Source of the DNA: Streptomyces sp. NBC_01498
Lineage (GTDB): Bacteria > Actinomycetota > Actinomycetes > Streptomycetales > Streptomycetaceae
Assembly (NCBI RefSeq): GCF_036327775.1
Contig: NZ_CP109598.1
Location: 4,402,001-4,466,000, forward strand
Length of the DNA: 64,000 bases
Reading direction: 5' to 3'
The position numbers and the translations under genes were made by a program. The stretch's first letter is position 1. The number at the start of each line of letters is the position of its first letter. The notes beneath the pieces are model-generated. The model did not search any database, had not been told where the DNA came from, and saw only the letters and a list, made by a program, of their open reading frames with translations. This document shows, piece by piece, positions 25,726 through 37,674 of the stretch.

Positions 25726-26349
25726 TTATGGGACTGGCGCGGGCAGGGGCGCGATTTCGCGGGGGAAGTAAGAGGCGATGTCCTCGCCGATCTCGAAGAG
25801 CGATCTGATGTACCGCTCCCAGGAACGGACGTGTTCCTCGTCGGTGAAGCGAAGGGACCCCATCGGTACACCGGAGTCGCTGTAGATGACGTTGTAGAGA
25901 ACTCGGCCGCCAAGGACGACCATCTCCGGTAACTTCTCCGATTTCTCCGCATCCGCGACTTGATCCGCGGTGACGATACGTACCCGGCTGCCGCCCAGTT
26001 CGTCGTGCTGCCGCAGCCAGTGCAGTTCCCATTGCACATACGGGGTGACGGGGTACTCGACCACGCGTACCCGATGGAAGGTGAACCGACGTTCTCTGTC
26101 CCTCTCGGCCTTGGCCAGTACGCTGTCCCGGTCCTCGGCGAAGAGCCGGAGAACTTCCTGCCAGTCACCGCGCGTGAGAGCGTCCCTGCTGGGATCGTGC
26201 TGCTCCTCGAAGTACTGCCGCCGCTCCAGCTTCCATCCGGTGCTGTCCTGTATCACCGCGTTGTGTTCCCTGAAGTCGCGTTTGTAGTCCTTGCTCACGA
26301 GGCGCCGGCCCAGTTCGGGGTCGATCGTCGGTACGGTGAGATCAAGCAT
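25726..26349 (-). CDS. DUF6879 family protein
   Basis: This is a 207-residue protein of the DUF6879 type found beside signalling genes in Streptomyces; the biochemical role is unknown. The start is the ATG at 26349 (MLDLTVPTIDPELGRRLV). The longer upstream open frame overlaps the preceding gene and is not used. Family features are FEEQHDPSRDALTRGDWQEVL, a basic RRFTFHRVRVVEYPVTPYVQWEL strand, VLGGRVLYNVIYSDSGV, and a C-terminal helix ending in a Pro-rich tail. It overlaps the stop of the gene before it by 8 bases and ends immediately before the NB-ARC reading frame. It contains one in-frame TTA codon at 25932-25930, so its translation should need the bldA tRNA. Confidence 0.8.
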   Translation of the reverse strand: MLDLTVPTIDPELGRRLVSKDYKRDFREHNAVIQDSTGWKLERRQYFEEQHDPSRDALTRGDWQEVLRLFAEDRDSVLAKAERDRERRFTFHRVRVVEYPVTPYVQWELHWLRQHDELGGSRVRIVTADQVADAEKSEKLPEMVVLGGRVLYNVIYSDSGVPMGSLRFTDEEHVRSWERYIRSLFEIGEDIASYFPREIAPLPAPVP

Positions 26350-26611
26350 CCGGGATGTCTTTCTTGGCGGCGCTGAGCATGTTCCCGGGAATGACGACGA
26401 GGCGTTCGTCCGCTGCGAGAGAGACCCCGGCGGGCAGTCTTCCCGAGTAATCGGCTGTGAGATCTCGGCCAACGACGGCTATGTCACCGTTGTCCAGCCG
26501 CCAGATGTCCGGGCAGTCTTCCTCGTCCTTCGAATTCCCGAGTTCCTGAGCTGTTTTGCCCAGGCGCCGCTCGAATAACGCGGACGGGTCGGCTTCCCAA
26601 GAACGGTTCAC
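26342..26611 (-). CDS. small conserved hypothetical, first gene of TTA-containing operon
   Basis: This is an 89-residue protein with a GTG start at 26611 and GGAGG 6 bases upstream. The sequence DIWRLDNGDIAVVGRDLT followed by ERLVVIPGNMLSAAKKDIPDA at the end matches a small Streptomyces family that normally precedes DUF6879 genes. I know no function for it. The gene overlaps the DUF6879 start by 8 bases. Codon 12 is TTA (26578-26576), so the operon would be blocked at its very beginning in the absence of the bldA tRNA. Confidence 0.75.
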   Translation of the reverse strand: MNRSWEADPSALFERRLGKTAQELGNSKDEEDCPDIWRLDNGDIAVVGRDLTADYSGRLPAGVSLAADERLVVIPGNMLSAAKKDIPDA

Positions 26612-26966
26612 TCGTTGCCTCCAGGTGCGAGTTCCGACTTGCTGCTGTCACAGATTCTATCGCCGCCGATTACACAGAGCAACGTCGATGTGTGGCGCCT
26701 TCTCGCCAAAGTCCCCGTCCCGCCACCCGCTCCCACCCGTCCCGTGCGACGCCCACCCCTCCGGGGTCGTACGCTGGAACCCCCGGCCCGTTCGACGTGT
26801 CGGGCCCTTTGCGTTGCCGCCCCCGACCACCCGCACACACCCCCGACCGCCCGCACCCGCGACACCACGCACACCCGAACACCCGCACACCCCGGACCCC
26901 ACCCCCCGAGACCGCCCACCCCCAGACCACCCCACCCACACCCCGGACCCGGACGGAAGCCCCTTC
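26612..26966. other. intergenic, C-rich low-complexity sequence upstream of mfd
   Basis: This gap between the divergent TTA operon and mfd holds a less GC-rich stretch near 26640-26700, a plausible place for promoters of both units. A strongly strand-biased C-rich tract follows at 26815-26960, with repeated CACCC, CCCGC and ACACCC units. I see no credible gene in it. Confidence 0.6.
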
Positions 26967-30514
<3,548 letters not shown>

Positions 30515-30518
<4 letters not shown>

Positions 30519-31342
30519 CCGTTCACAAAGGTACGACTCCGCGTCCCGCCCGTCCCGCCCGTGCCGTTCGTCGCGCGCACCTGCTGCTCGTCGTCGCCCT
30601 CGCCGCCTCCCCGTTGGCGGGGTGCGACGCGATCGGCACCGTCCAGCCCGGCGCCTCCGACGGCACGGGCGCGGGCAACGGCGCGGCGGACGGGGGCGGT
30701 TCGGCCGGGCAGGGGACCAGCCCGCTCAAGAACCGCGACGGCACCGCCCCCGGCCTCGCGCCCCTCACCGGGGACGCGGACCTGGCGGCGGCCCGGAAGC
30801 TGATCGCCGCGCTGGAGGTGAAGGGGCGCGGCCCGAGGACGGGGTACGACCGCGACGCGTTCGGCTACGCGTGGAAGGACTCGGTGGACGGCGTCCCGTT
30901 CGCCCGCAACGGCTGCGACACCCGTAACGATCTGCTCGAACGGGACGGCCAGGACGTCGCGTTCAAGTCCGGCTCCGACTGCGTGGTCGTCTCGATGACG
31001 CTGCACGACCCGTACACCGGCAAGGACATCGCCTGGAAGAAGCAGCGGGCGACGGCCGTGCAGATAGACCACATGGTGCCGCTCTCCTACGGCTGGCAGA
31101 TGGGCGCCGCCCGCTGGAACGAGGACAAGCGGGAGCGGTTGGCCAACGACCCGCTCAATCTCCTCCCGGTCGACGGCCCCACCAACAGCGGCAAGGGCGA
31201 CTCCGGCCCGGCGTCCTGGCTGCCGCCCAGCAAGCCGGTCCGCTGCGCGTACGTGGTGCGCTTCGCGCAGGTCGCGGCGAAGTACGAACTGCCGGTGACC
31301 GCCGCCGACAAGCGCGTCATGACCGCCCAGTGCGGCGGCTGA
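30515..31342 (+). CDS. secreted HNH-family nuclease (DUF1524-like) lipoprotein
   Basis: This is a predicted extracellular nuclease anchored as a lipoprotein. The GTG at 30515 overlaps the mfd stop. The N-terminus is basic, then hydrophobic (LLLVVALAAS), ending in a lipobox Leu-Ala-Gly-Cys near residue 35. A Gly/Ala/Ser-rich linker follows. The catalytic part contains DHMVPLSYGWQMGA near residues 187-200, whose His fits the HNH general base, and NDPLNLLPV and NSGKGD downstream, matching the GmrSD C-terminal/DUF1524 fold. Four Cys residues in the mature protein may form disulfides. The total is 275 residues. A role in DNA scavenging or competition is inference. Confidence 0.85.
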
Positions 31343-31585
31343 GCACCGGCGGGGCGGCCCGCGCGGACACCGGGAGCAACCCCGGGGCGCGGGCCCCGTG
31401 CACGGCGGGCCCCACGAGGCTACGGTGTCCATGTCGGACCCCATGTGCGGGTGCGCCGCCGGGACTGAGCGAGGGGGACAGGTCCGGCGGCCGGGGGAAT
31501 CCACAGGACGGGGTTCGGCGGGCGGTGCCGGTGTATACCCTCGATACGCTTTCGCAGTCGTCCCCCCTGGCCTGTCAGGAGCAGC

Positions 31586-32320
31586 ATGCACGGCCCCGGA
31601 ATAGCGCAACGTCCGCCGAGTGGCACACCCTCGCCCGGCATGCTCGCCTTCCTTCGCGTGATCTTCGTCGGGTTGCCGTTCTTCACCTGCGGTTTCCTCG
31701 CCTGGGCGGCGACCCTGCGGGTGGCGATCCTGACCCGGACCGCCCTCAACTGGACGCTGTTCGTGGTCAACGTCGTCCTGAACATCGTCTGGATCATCTT
31801 CCTGTCCCAGGACGACACCAGCGACTACAGCAGTCCCCAGGGCAACATCGGGATGTTCGGCATGCTGTCGACCGGCGCCGCCGCCATCGCCTACTACCTG
31901 TACGCGGACTTCAAGCACTACCGGGTCGCCGCCTCCGCCGCGCCGTACCCGGGTTACTACCCGCCGCCCCCGATGCAGGGGTACCAGCCGCCCGCCAACC
32001 ACGGTTACGGATACGGCGGTCCCACCCGGCCGATGACCACTCCTCCGCCGCCGCACGCGCAGTCCGGCCCGCCCACCCCGGTCCCGGCCCAGCCCGGCCA
32101 CCCGGCGCCGCCCGCCCACACGCCCCCGCCCCGTATCGACCAGATGCGCGCCGAGCTGGACGAGTTGAGCGACCTCCTGCGCCGCGACAGCCGCGACGGC
32201 CGTGACCCTCGTGACGGCCACGGCACCCCCGGCTCCCCGGCGGGCCCCGACGCCCGTGGCGGTGGCCGGGACAGCCACGACGGCTGGGACTCCGGCTCCG
32301 GCGGGGGCGACAAGCGGTGA
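31586..32320 (+). CDS. integral membrane protein with Pro-rich cytoplasmic tail
   Basis: This 244-residue protein has an ATG at 31586 after AGGAG. Three hydrophobic helices lie near residues 20-45, 54-75 and 88-108. A Pro/Tyr/Gly-rich stretch (residues 120-185) and a short acidic/basic helix (IDQMRAELDELSDLLRR) follow, and the chain ends in a Gly/Asp/Arg-rich tail. The function is unknown. Its stop overlaps the GTG of the Ser/Thr kinase gene (GTGA), so it may be a membrane anchor, sensor or substrate for that soluble kinase. The Pro-rich tail is a plausible phosphorylation or binding region. Confidence 0.8.
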   Translation: MHGPGIAQRPPSGTPSPGMLAFLRVIFVGLPFFTCGFLAWAATLRVAILTRTALNWTLFVVNVVLNIVWIIFLSQDDTSDYSSPQGNIGMFGMLSTGAAAIAYYLYADFKHYRVAASAAPYPGYYPPPPMQGYQPPANHGYGYGGPTRPMTTPPPPHAQSGPPTPVPAQPGHPAPPAHTPPPRIDQMRAELDELSDLLRRDSRDGRDPRDGHGTPGSPAGPDARGGGRDSHDGWDSGSGGGDKR

Positions 32321-33885
32321 ACGCCCGCGTCGTCGCGGACCGTTACGAGATGGCCGGCCTCATCGGCCAGGGCGGCATGGGCCAGGTCTGGACGGCGTAC
32401 GACCAGCGCCTCGGCCGCCGCGTCGCCGTGAAACTGCTGCGCCCCGACAAGGTGGCCGCCGAAGCCGGCGCCGAGGACATGCGCCGCCGCTTCGTCCGCG
32501 AGTGCCGGGTCACCGCGCAGGTCAACCACCCCGGTCTGGTCACCGTCCACGACGCGGGCAGCGACGGCGACGACCTGTACCTGATCATGCAGTACGTCGA
32601 AGGCACCGACCTCGCCGCCCACTTCACCTCCCACGCGCCCTACCCGTGGCAGTGGGCCGCCTCCGTCGCCGCCCAGCTGTGCGCCGTCCTCGCCGCCGTG
32701 CACGCGGTGCCGATCGTGCACCGCGACCTCAAGCCGCGCAACGTGATGGTCCAGCCCGACGGCTCCGTCCTCGTCCTCGACCTCGGCGTCGCCTCCGTCA
32801 TGGACACCGACACCACCCGTCTCACCCACACCGGATCGGTCATCGGCAGCCCCGCCTACATGGCGCCCGAGCAGGTCATGGGCGGCGCCGTCGGCCCGTA
32901 CACCGACCTCTACGCCCTCGGCGTGCTCCTGCACGAACTCCTCAGCGGCAGCGTCCCGTTCCCCGGCGCGACCGCCCTCGGCGTCCTGCACCGGCATCTG
33001 TACGAGGCACCCATGCCGGTCCGCCGCATCCGCCCCGAGATCCCCGAGACGCTGGAGGCGCTCGTCCTGCGCCTGCTCGCCAAGGACCCGCAGCACCGGC
33101 CCGCCGGCGCCCAGGAGGTCTACGAGGCGCTCGCCCCGCTGCTGCCCACCCGCGGCGTGGTCGGCGCCCCGCACCCCGGCGGCGCGGGCAAGGCCCTCGA
33201 CCCCACCCGCCCGTTCCTGCGCCCGCACGCGCCCTGGCCGGACCGGGCCACCGCGCCGCCGTCCATGCCCCTGCCGCCGAAGCCCGACCACGTCCCCGCC
33301 CGGCGCCCCGACGTCGCCGCCGCCGTGGACGAGGCCAAGCGGCTCCTCGGCGAGGGCAGCATCACCCAGGCGGTCGACATCCTCGGTGGCATCCTCCCCG
33401 CGGCGGCGGCCGAGCACGGCCCGCGCTCACCGGTCGTCCGCATCCTGCGCAAGCTGTACGCGACGACCCTGATGGACGACGGCCAGTACCGCCGCGCCCT
33501 GCCCGAACTGCGCCGCCTCGCCGACGACCGCGCGGCCGAGGCGGGCCCCGGCGACCCGGGGACACTCCAGTTCCGCCAGGACGCGGCGCAGTGCCTCGAA
33601 CAGCTCGGCGAGGCGAGCGCCGCGCTCGACGAGTACCGCGCGGTGCTGCCCCACTACGAGGCCGTCGGACAGCCCGGCGCCGACCAGTCCCGCGCCTTCG
33701 ACGTCCGGCACCGCATCGGGCACCTGCTGCTCGCGGTCGGTGACCACACGGGAGCGCACCAGCAGTTGCAGTACCTGCTGTACGACGCGGAGCGGGCGTA
33801 CGGCCCGTACCACCCGCTGCCCGCCGAACTGCGCCGGGGGCTCGACCACCGGCAGCAGTTCCGGGGCGGCACCCGACGGAACTAG
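32317..33885 (+). CDS. Ser/Thr protein kinase with C-terminal TPR-like region
   Basis: This is a Hanks-type kinase of 522 residues. It has a glycine loop GQGGMGQVW near residues 16-24, the catalytic Lys in RVAVKLLRPD near 38, catalytic loop HRDLKPRNVMV near 135-145, and APE-like MAPEQVMG near 187. The magnesium motif reads DLG (VLDLGVASV) instead of DFG, a variant seen in some actinobacterial kinases. There is no transmembrane helix and no PASTA domain. After a Pro-rich linker, residues 330-515 are helical and TPR-like (RKLYATTLMDDGQYRRALPE). It begins with GTG overlapping the preceding membrane-protein stop. It is likely a cytoplasmic signalling kinase coupled to that membrane protein. Confidence 0.92.
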   Translation: MNARVVADRYEMAGLIGQGGMGQVWTAYDQRLGRRVAVKLLRPDKVAAEAGAEDMRRRFVRECRVTAQVNHPGLVTVHDAGSDGDDLYLIMQYVEGTDLAAHFTSHAPYPWQWAASVAAQLCAVLAAVHAVPIVHRDLKPRNVMVQPDGSVLVLDLGVASVMDTDTTRLTHTGSVIGSPAYMAPEQVMGGAVGPYTDLYALGVLLHELLSGSVPFPGATALGVLHRHLYEAPMPVRRIRPEIPETLEALVLRLLAKDPQHRPAGAQEVYEALAPLLPTRGVVGAPHPGGAGKALDPTRPFLRPHAPWPDRATAPPSMPLPPKPDHVPARRPDVAAAVDEAKRLLGEGSITQAVDILGGILPAAAAEHGPRSPVVRILRKLYATTLMDDGQYRRALPELRRLADDRAAEAGPGDPGTLQFRQDAAQCLEQLGEASAALDEYRAVLPHYEAVGQPGADQSRAFDVRHRIGHLLLAVGDHTGAHQQLQYLLYDAERAYGPYHPLPAELRRGLDHRQQFRGGTRRN

Positions 33886-34010
33886 GTCCTGTTCCGGCGG
33901 ACCCGGGCCCTGTCGACCCGGGCCTTGTCCCGCCCGACCCGGGCCCTGTCCCGGCGGCCCCGGACCCTGTCCCGGCGGCCCCGGCCGGCGAAGATTTCGC
34001 AAAAGAGCAG
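33886..34010. repeat. degenerate tandem repeat, GACCCGGGCCCTGTC-like units
   Basis: About five imperfect copies of a 15-18 base unit containing CCCGGRCCYTGTC lie between the kinase stop and the SurA-N gene. They could form alternative hairpins and act as a terminator region. No gene is seen here. Confidence 0.6.
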
Positions 34011-34087
34011 GCCGACTGGATCGGACCAGCCGCCACTGCCTACCATCGATCCACGCACGGTCGTTGTCACGATCCAGGAGGCACCCT

Positions 34088-34747
34088 TTGTACCGCCGCC
34101 GGCGCACAGCGCTCACCCTCTCAGCCGCGCTCCTCGCCGCGGCCCCGCTCCTGACCGCCTGCGGCAACGACGCCCACCCCGGCGCCGCGGCCGTCGTCGG
34201 GGGCGACCGTATCGAGGTGTCCGCGCTCCAGGCCCAGGTCCGGGACGTACGCGACGCGCAGGGCAAGTCCCCGCAGGCGGCCGAACTGATCAAGAACACC
34301 GGCCGGCTCGGGCAGATCAAGCTCAACAGCATGATCTTCGACCGCATCCTCGACAAGGCCGCGGCCGACGCCGGGGTGACGGCGACCCGCAAGGAGATCC
34401 AGACCACCCGGCAGTCGGCGGCCCAGCAGTCCGGCGGCGAGGACCAGCTGGCGGCGATGCTGCTCCAGCAGGGCGCGCTCACCCCGGACCAGATCGACAC
34501 CGCGGTCCGCCGCGAGGTCCTGATGACGAAGCTCGCCCAGGCGCTGGGCGCGAACACCACCACACCCGAGGGCCAGCAGCGGGTCCTGGACGCTCTCGTC
34601 AAGACCTCCGAGAAGCTGGGCATCGACGTCAACCCGCGCTACGGCGCGTGGGACGTCAAGCAGGTGCGGCTCGGCGAGGCGAAGACCCCCTGGCTCAGCC
34701 AGGTCACCAAGGAGGCCGCGCCGGAGCAGGTCGCGACGGGCACCTGA
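34088..34747 (+). CDS. SurA N-terminal-like periplasmic-type lipoprotein
   Basis: This is a predicted extracytoplasmic chaperone-like lipoprotein of 219 residues. The TTG start at 34088 is supported by AGGAGG 6 bases upstream. The N-terminus MYRRRRTALTLSAALLAAAP followed by LLTACG gives a lipobox (Leu-Thr-Ala-Cys) with Cys near residue 25. The mature part begins VVGGDRIEVSALQAQVRDV, typical of SurA_N/PrsA-like domains, and is helical. No PPIase (rotamase) domain follows, so it is a stand-alone N-domain protein. The mazG gene follows in the same direction, and in several Streptomyces the two are neighbours, as I remember. The role is probably folding or quality control of exported proteins. 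Confidence 0.85.
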   Translation: MYRRRRTALTLSAALLAAAPLLTACGNDAHPGAAAVVGGDRIEVSALQAQVRDVRDAQGKSPQAAELIKNTGRLGQIKLNSMIFDRILDKAAADAGVTATRKEIQTTRQSAAQQSGGEDQLAAMLLQQGALTPDQIDTAVRREVLMTKLAQALGANTTTPEGQQRVLDALVKTSEKLGIDVNPRYGAWDVKQVRLGEAKTPWLSQVTKEAAPEQVATGT

Positions 34748-34795
34748 CCGCCCCGGCCGGCGGGACGGCCGACGGCCGGGGGTAGGTTGCTGCGG

Positions 34796-35830
34796 GTGAC
34801 TGAAGAATCCGCCGCGGACCCCGGCCGTATCGTCCTGCTGACCGTCAGCCACCGGGTCGCCCCCGGTGTACTGTCCTGGCCCGCCTGGCAGACGCTGCAC
34901 ACGGCCGGCCAGGTCCTGTGCGCGGACGCCGCGCATCCCCAGCTGCCGTATCTGCGCGAGGCCGGTGTCACCGTCCAGCACACCGCGCCCGCCGCACGGG
35001 AACTGGTCGACGCCTGCGCGGGCGGCCGTACGGTCGTGGTCCTGCTCACGGGGGACGGCGACGGCGGCCACGACCAGGCACTCACCGACGGCCTCGCCCG
35101 CCTCGCGGGCTCCGGCCGCGTCGACATGCCCGACCTGGAACTCCTCCCCGGCTCGTACGACCTCCCGGGCGCCCGCCTCCTCGACCTCGTCCAGGTCATG
35201 GACCGCATCCGCGCGGAATGCCCCTGGTCCTCCACCCGTACGCACGAGGGCCTCGCCAAGTACGCCATCGAGGAGGCGTACGAACTGGTCGAGGCGATCG
35301 AGGGCGGCGACCGCGACGAACTGCGCGAGGAACTGGGCGACGTCCTGCTCCAGGTGGTCTTCCACGCCCGCATCGCCGAGGAGGGCGGCCCCGAGGAGGA
35401 CGATGAGCCGTTCTCGATCGACGACGTCGCGGCCACGATCGTGGACAAGCTGATCCACCGCCACCCCCATGTCTTCGGCGACGAGACGGCCGAGACCCCG
35501 GAGGACGTGCACGCGCACTGGCTGCGCACGAAGGCGGCGGAAAAACATCGCGAATCGATCACGGACGGCGTCCCCCTGGGCCAGCCGGCCCTGGCCCTGG
35601 CCGCGAAGCTCGTCTCCCGCGCCACGGCCGCCGCCCTCGACATCCCCCTCCCGGCCGGCGACGACATCGGCCCCGCGCTCCTCGCCCTGGCGGCCCGCGC
35701 GGAGGCATCGGGCATCGACCCGGAATCGGCGCTGCGGGAGACGTCCCGCGTCTACCGTGACGCGATCCGGGCGGCGGAACGGGACGGGGAACCGGATCGG
35801 GGCCCGGAGCGGGGCGGCTCGGAGGGGTAG
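34796..35830 (+). CDS. mazG: MazG-family nucleoside triphosphate pyrophosphohydrolase
   Basis: It hydrolyses NTPs to NMP and pyrophosphate, cleaning damaged nucleotides or tuning alarmone levels. I chose the GTG at 34796; a TTG at 34787 is also in frame. The 344-residue chain has an N-terminal extension resembling a tetrapyrrole-methylase-like module (GRIVLLTVSHRVAPGVLSW). A MazG core follows from about residue 125 with MDRIRAECPW. Metal-binding acidic helices are EEAYELVEAI and ELREELGDVLLQVVFHA, then a HPHVFGDE signature near 220. The C-terminal tail is rich in charged residues. The family is certain; the exact start is not. Confidence 0.93.
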   Translation: MTEESAADPGRIVLLTVSHRVAPGVLSWPAWQTLHTAGQVLCADAAHPQLPYLREAGVTVQHTAPAARELVDACAGGRTVVVLLTGDGDGGHDQALTDGLARLAGSGRVDMPDLELLPGSYDLPGARLLDLVQVMDRIRAECPWSSTRTHEGLAKYAIEEAYELVEAIEGGDRDELREELGDVLLQVVFHARIAEEGGPEEDDEPFSIDDVAATIVDKLIHRHPHVFGDETAETPEDVHAHWLRTKAAEKHRESITDGVPLGQPALALAAKLVSRATAAALDIPLPAGDDIGPALLALAARAEASGIDPESALRETSRVYRDAIRAAERDGEPDRGPERGGSEG

Positions 35831-35849
35831 CCGCCGACGCGTTCCCTCC

Positions 35850-36371
35850 TCAGACCGGGAGCCGCCAACTCGGCCCGTCCGGGGCGCCGAGCCAGACGGT
35901 TTGCGTCGCGGTCGTGACGGTCATCCCGAAGGCGGTCTGGTCGGGTGCTCCCGCCGCCCGCCAGCTCAGGAGGGCTGTCTCCACCTGGTCCCACAGCCGC
36001 AACGGGCCGCTCTGGTGTACGGACCAGCCGTCCGGCTCGGACTCCGTCCACGCCTGGGACCCCGTCGCCACGTCGACAAGGACGACGTCCCCGTCCGAGG
36101 CCCGGAACTCGGCCGAAGGCGCGGCGAGTTGCGCCACGAAGTGGCCGGTCCGGTCGTCAAGGAGACCCGGATCGACACGGCTCGTGCGGACTTCACCCGG
36201 AAGCCGGTGGAACGTTGGCCGGGGCGGGCGTTCGTGGGGCCGGGCGAGCATGTACGAGACACGGTCACCCAGAGATCGGCCGGTGGTGCCGCCCGCCTCG
36301 TCGACGGTGAGCCGGGTAATGCGGTTGGGCATGGCGAGGTAAGCGCCGTGACAGCGCATCGCGCAGAGCAT
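35850..36371 (-). pseudogene. C-terminal remnant of a protein-L-isoaspartate O-methyltransferase-like gene
   Basis: About 170 codons remain on the minus strand. The sequence (ITRLTVDEAGGTTGRSLGDR, later QSGPLRLWDQVETALLSW and FGMTVTTATQTVWLGAPDG at the end) matches the C-terminal extension that follows the methyltransferase domain in Streptomyces isoaspartyl methyltransferase-like proteins. The whole N-terminal SAM-binding domain is missing. Upstream on this strand there is only the DUF397 gene on the opposite strand. No ribosome binding site precedes the possible starts. I therefore read it as a truncated relic. Its frame is still free of stops, so the decay may be recent or the fragment may still be expressed. 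Confidence 0.65.
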
Positions 36372-36388
36372 GTGATGGGGTAGAGAAC

Positions 36389-36610
36389 ATGTCCACCTAC
36401 GACTGGCAGAAGTCCTCCTACAGCGGCAACTGCGGCAACTGCGTTTACATAGCCGCTGCCGACGACGGCTCCATCAAGCTCCACGAGAGCGACGACCCCG
36501 ACGTCGTCGTGACCACCACCCCCGAGAAGCTCCGCGCCTTCATCCTCGGCGTCAAAGCGGGCGAGTTCGACCACTTCGCCCACCCGGACACCGACACTCC
36601 CGCGCCGTAA
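36389..36610 (+). CDS. DUF397 domain protein
   Basis: This is a 73-residue protein starting at ATG 36389. It has the DUF397 hallmark WQKSSYSGNCGNCVYIA, an acidic LHESDDPDVVV, and the final helix EKLRAFILGVKAGEFDHF. DUF397 proteins usually sit next to an XRE-family regulator and act with it in Streptomyces development (WhiJ/BldB-like systems). Here no XRE gene is adjacent; the neighbour is a decayed methyltransferase remnant. It may be the surviving part of a disrupted pair. The family assignment is firm; the present function is unknown. Confidence 0.85.
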   Translation: MSTYDWQKSSYSGNCGNCVYIAAADDGSIKLHESDDPDVVVTTTPEKLRAFILGVKAGEFDHFAHPDTDTPAP

Positions 36611-36647
36611 CGATGCGGCCGCCTCGGCCCGCCGAGACGAGACCGCG

Positions 36648-37301
36648 TCAGCCCGCCGCCCCGTCCAGCAGGCGGCTGTAGCGCAGTCGCAGCGCGCGCT
36701 CCGTGCTGGCCGTCAGCGTGGCCGCCACGGTCGTGATGTTGAGCCACAGCGGCAGGCGGACGGGTGAGGTGAAGGTCCCCACGCGCTCGGCGACCGGGGG
36801 TATCGCGCTGAGCGGTTCGATGATCTGCGGGATGAGCAGAACCAGGGCGGCGACGAGCACGGTAGCCGAGAAAGAACCGATCCAGCGGCTCAGCGTGGGG
36901 TGTGCGTGGGCGAGGCGGGCGCGGTGGCCCTCGGCGGAGGCGGGGTCGGGGACGAGTTGGTGTTCGGTGCCTTCGGCGGTGACGTAGTGGCAGCGCTTGA
37001 GTCCGAAGGCGCTCATCCTCACCTCGATGGTGCCGCCCCGGACGGGGAACACGGCGGGGAGTCCGGAGTGGGCATGGTGCCTGCCGTCGAGATACAGATC
37101 GGCCTTGAACTCGCCCGTCCCGTTGTCGCCCCCACGCCTGGCATCGACGGTGTAGACCGTCCGCCGGCCGTCGCCGCCCGTCAGCCGGAGATGGAACAGC
37201 ACGCGGCTGAGCGACTGCCACCAGCGGAAGCGCCTCAGCGCTCGCCCGTCCCCGGGTTTGACCCGCCGCACGGCCCGACGGTGCCGCCATTCCTTCAACA
37301 T
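36648..37301 (-). CDS. membrane protein of unknown function
   Basis: This is a 217-residue product. I chose the ATG at 37301 because GGAGGAG lies 7 bases upstream; the longer open frame to 37418 has no such site. The N-terminal 45 residues are strongly basic (Lys/Arg/Trp). A soluble beta-rich part follows (VYTVDARRGGDNGTGEFKAD, with VRGGTIEVRMSAFGLKR later). Two transmembrane helices come next, near residues 136-160 and 182-205. The C-terminus is short and basic. I cannot name a family. It is separated from the DUF397 gene by a convergent 37-base gap. Confidence 0.7.
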   Translation of the reverse strand: MLKEWRHRRAVRRVKPGDGRALRRFRWWQSLSRVLFHLRLTGGDGRRTVYTVDARRGGDNGTGEFKADLYLDGRHHAHSGLPAVFPVRGGTIEVRMSAFGLKRCHYVTAEGTEHQLVPDPASAEGHRARLAHAHPTLSRWIGSFSATVLVAALVLLIPQIIEPLSAIPPVAERVGTFTSPVRLPLWLNITTVAATLTASTERALRLRYSRLLDGAAG

Positions 37302-37674
37302 GCCGCCGCTCCTCCTTACTTGTTCGGCTCCGCCGCGCGGGCGATGCCACCCGCCGGGCGTCGGCCGGTGACCGGGAACGCCGTCACCGTGTCGTTCGCG
37401 CACGTGTTGCGGTCCCACGGACAGACACCGTGGCGCCCTGGCCGACGACGGCCGGGCCGGGCGCGAGCCGGTGAGATCCAGTGTTCGTGCGGTGCCGACG
37501 AGGGGGCGGTGACAGACGTCATCACTTCACGTGTCGGAATTCCGGACCGGCGCCCCGTCCACGGCGTACCCTCACGGCCCCGTTCCCGCTGATCGCGCTG
37601 CCGGGTCCGGATCGGCTCCGGACGCGCGGCATCCGAGGGGCGCCGGTCGACCGCCCGGGTTTACTGTCGTGGCC
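37302..37674. other. intergenic region before the P450 gene
   Basis: These 373 bases lie between the divergent membrane-protein and P450 genes. A moderately AT-richer patch occurs near 37520-37545 (TCATCACTTCACGTG). It probably contains both promoters. The P450 reading frame is open from 37531, but the sequence there is unlike P450 N-termini and I treat it as non-coding. Confidence 0.5.

Noticed and set aside
25730..26168. N-terminal extension of the NB-ARC frame over the DUF6879 gene
   Set aside because: Family-like sequence begins only after the DUF6879 stop; the upstream part is a shadow of that gene.
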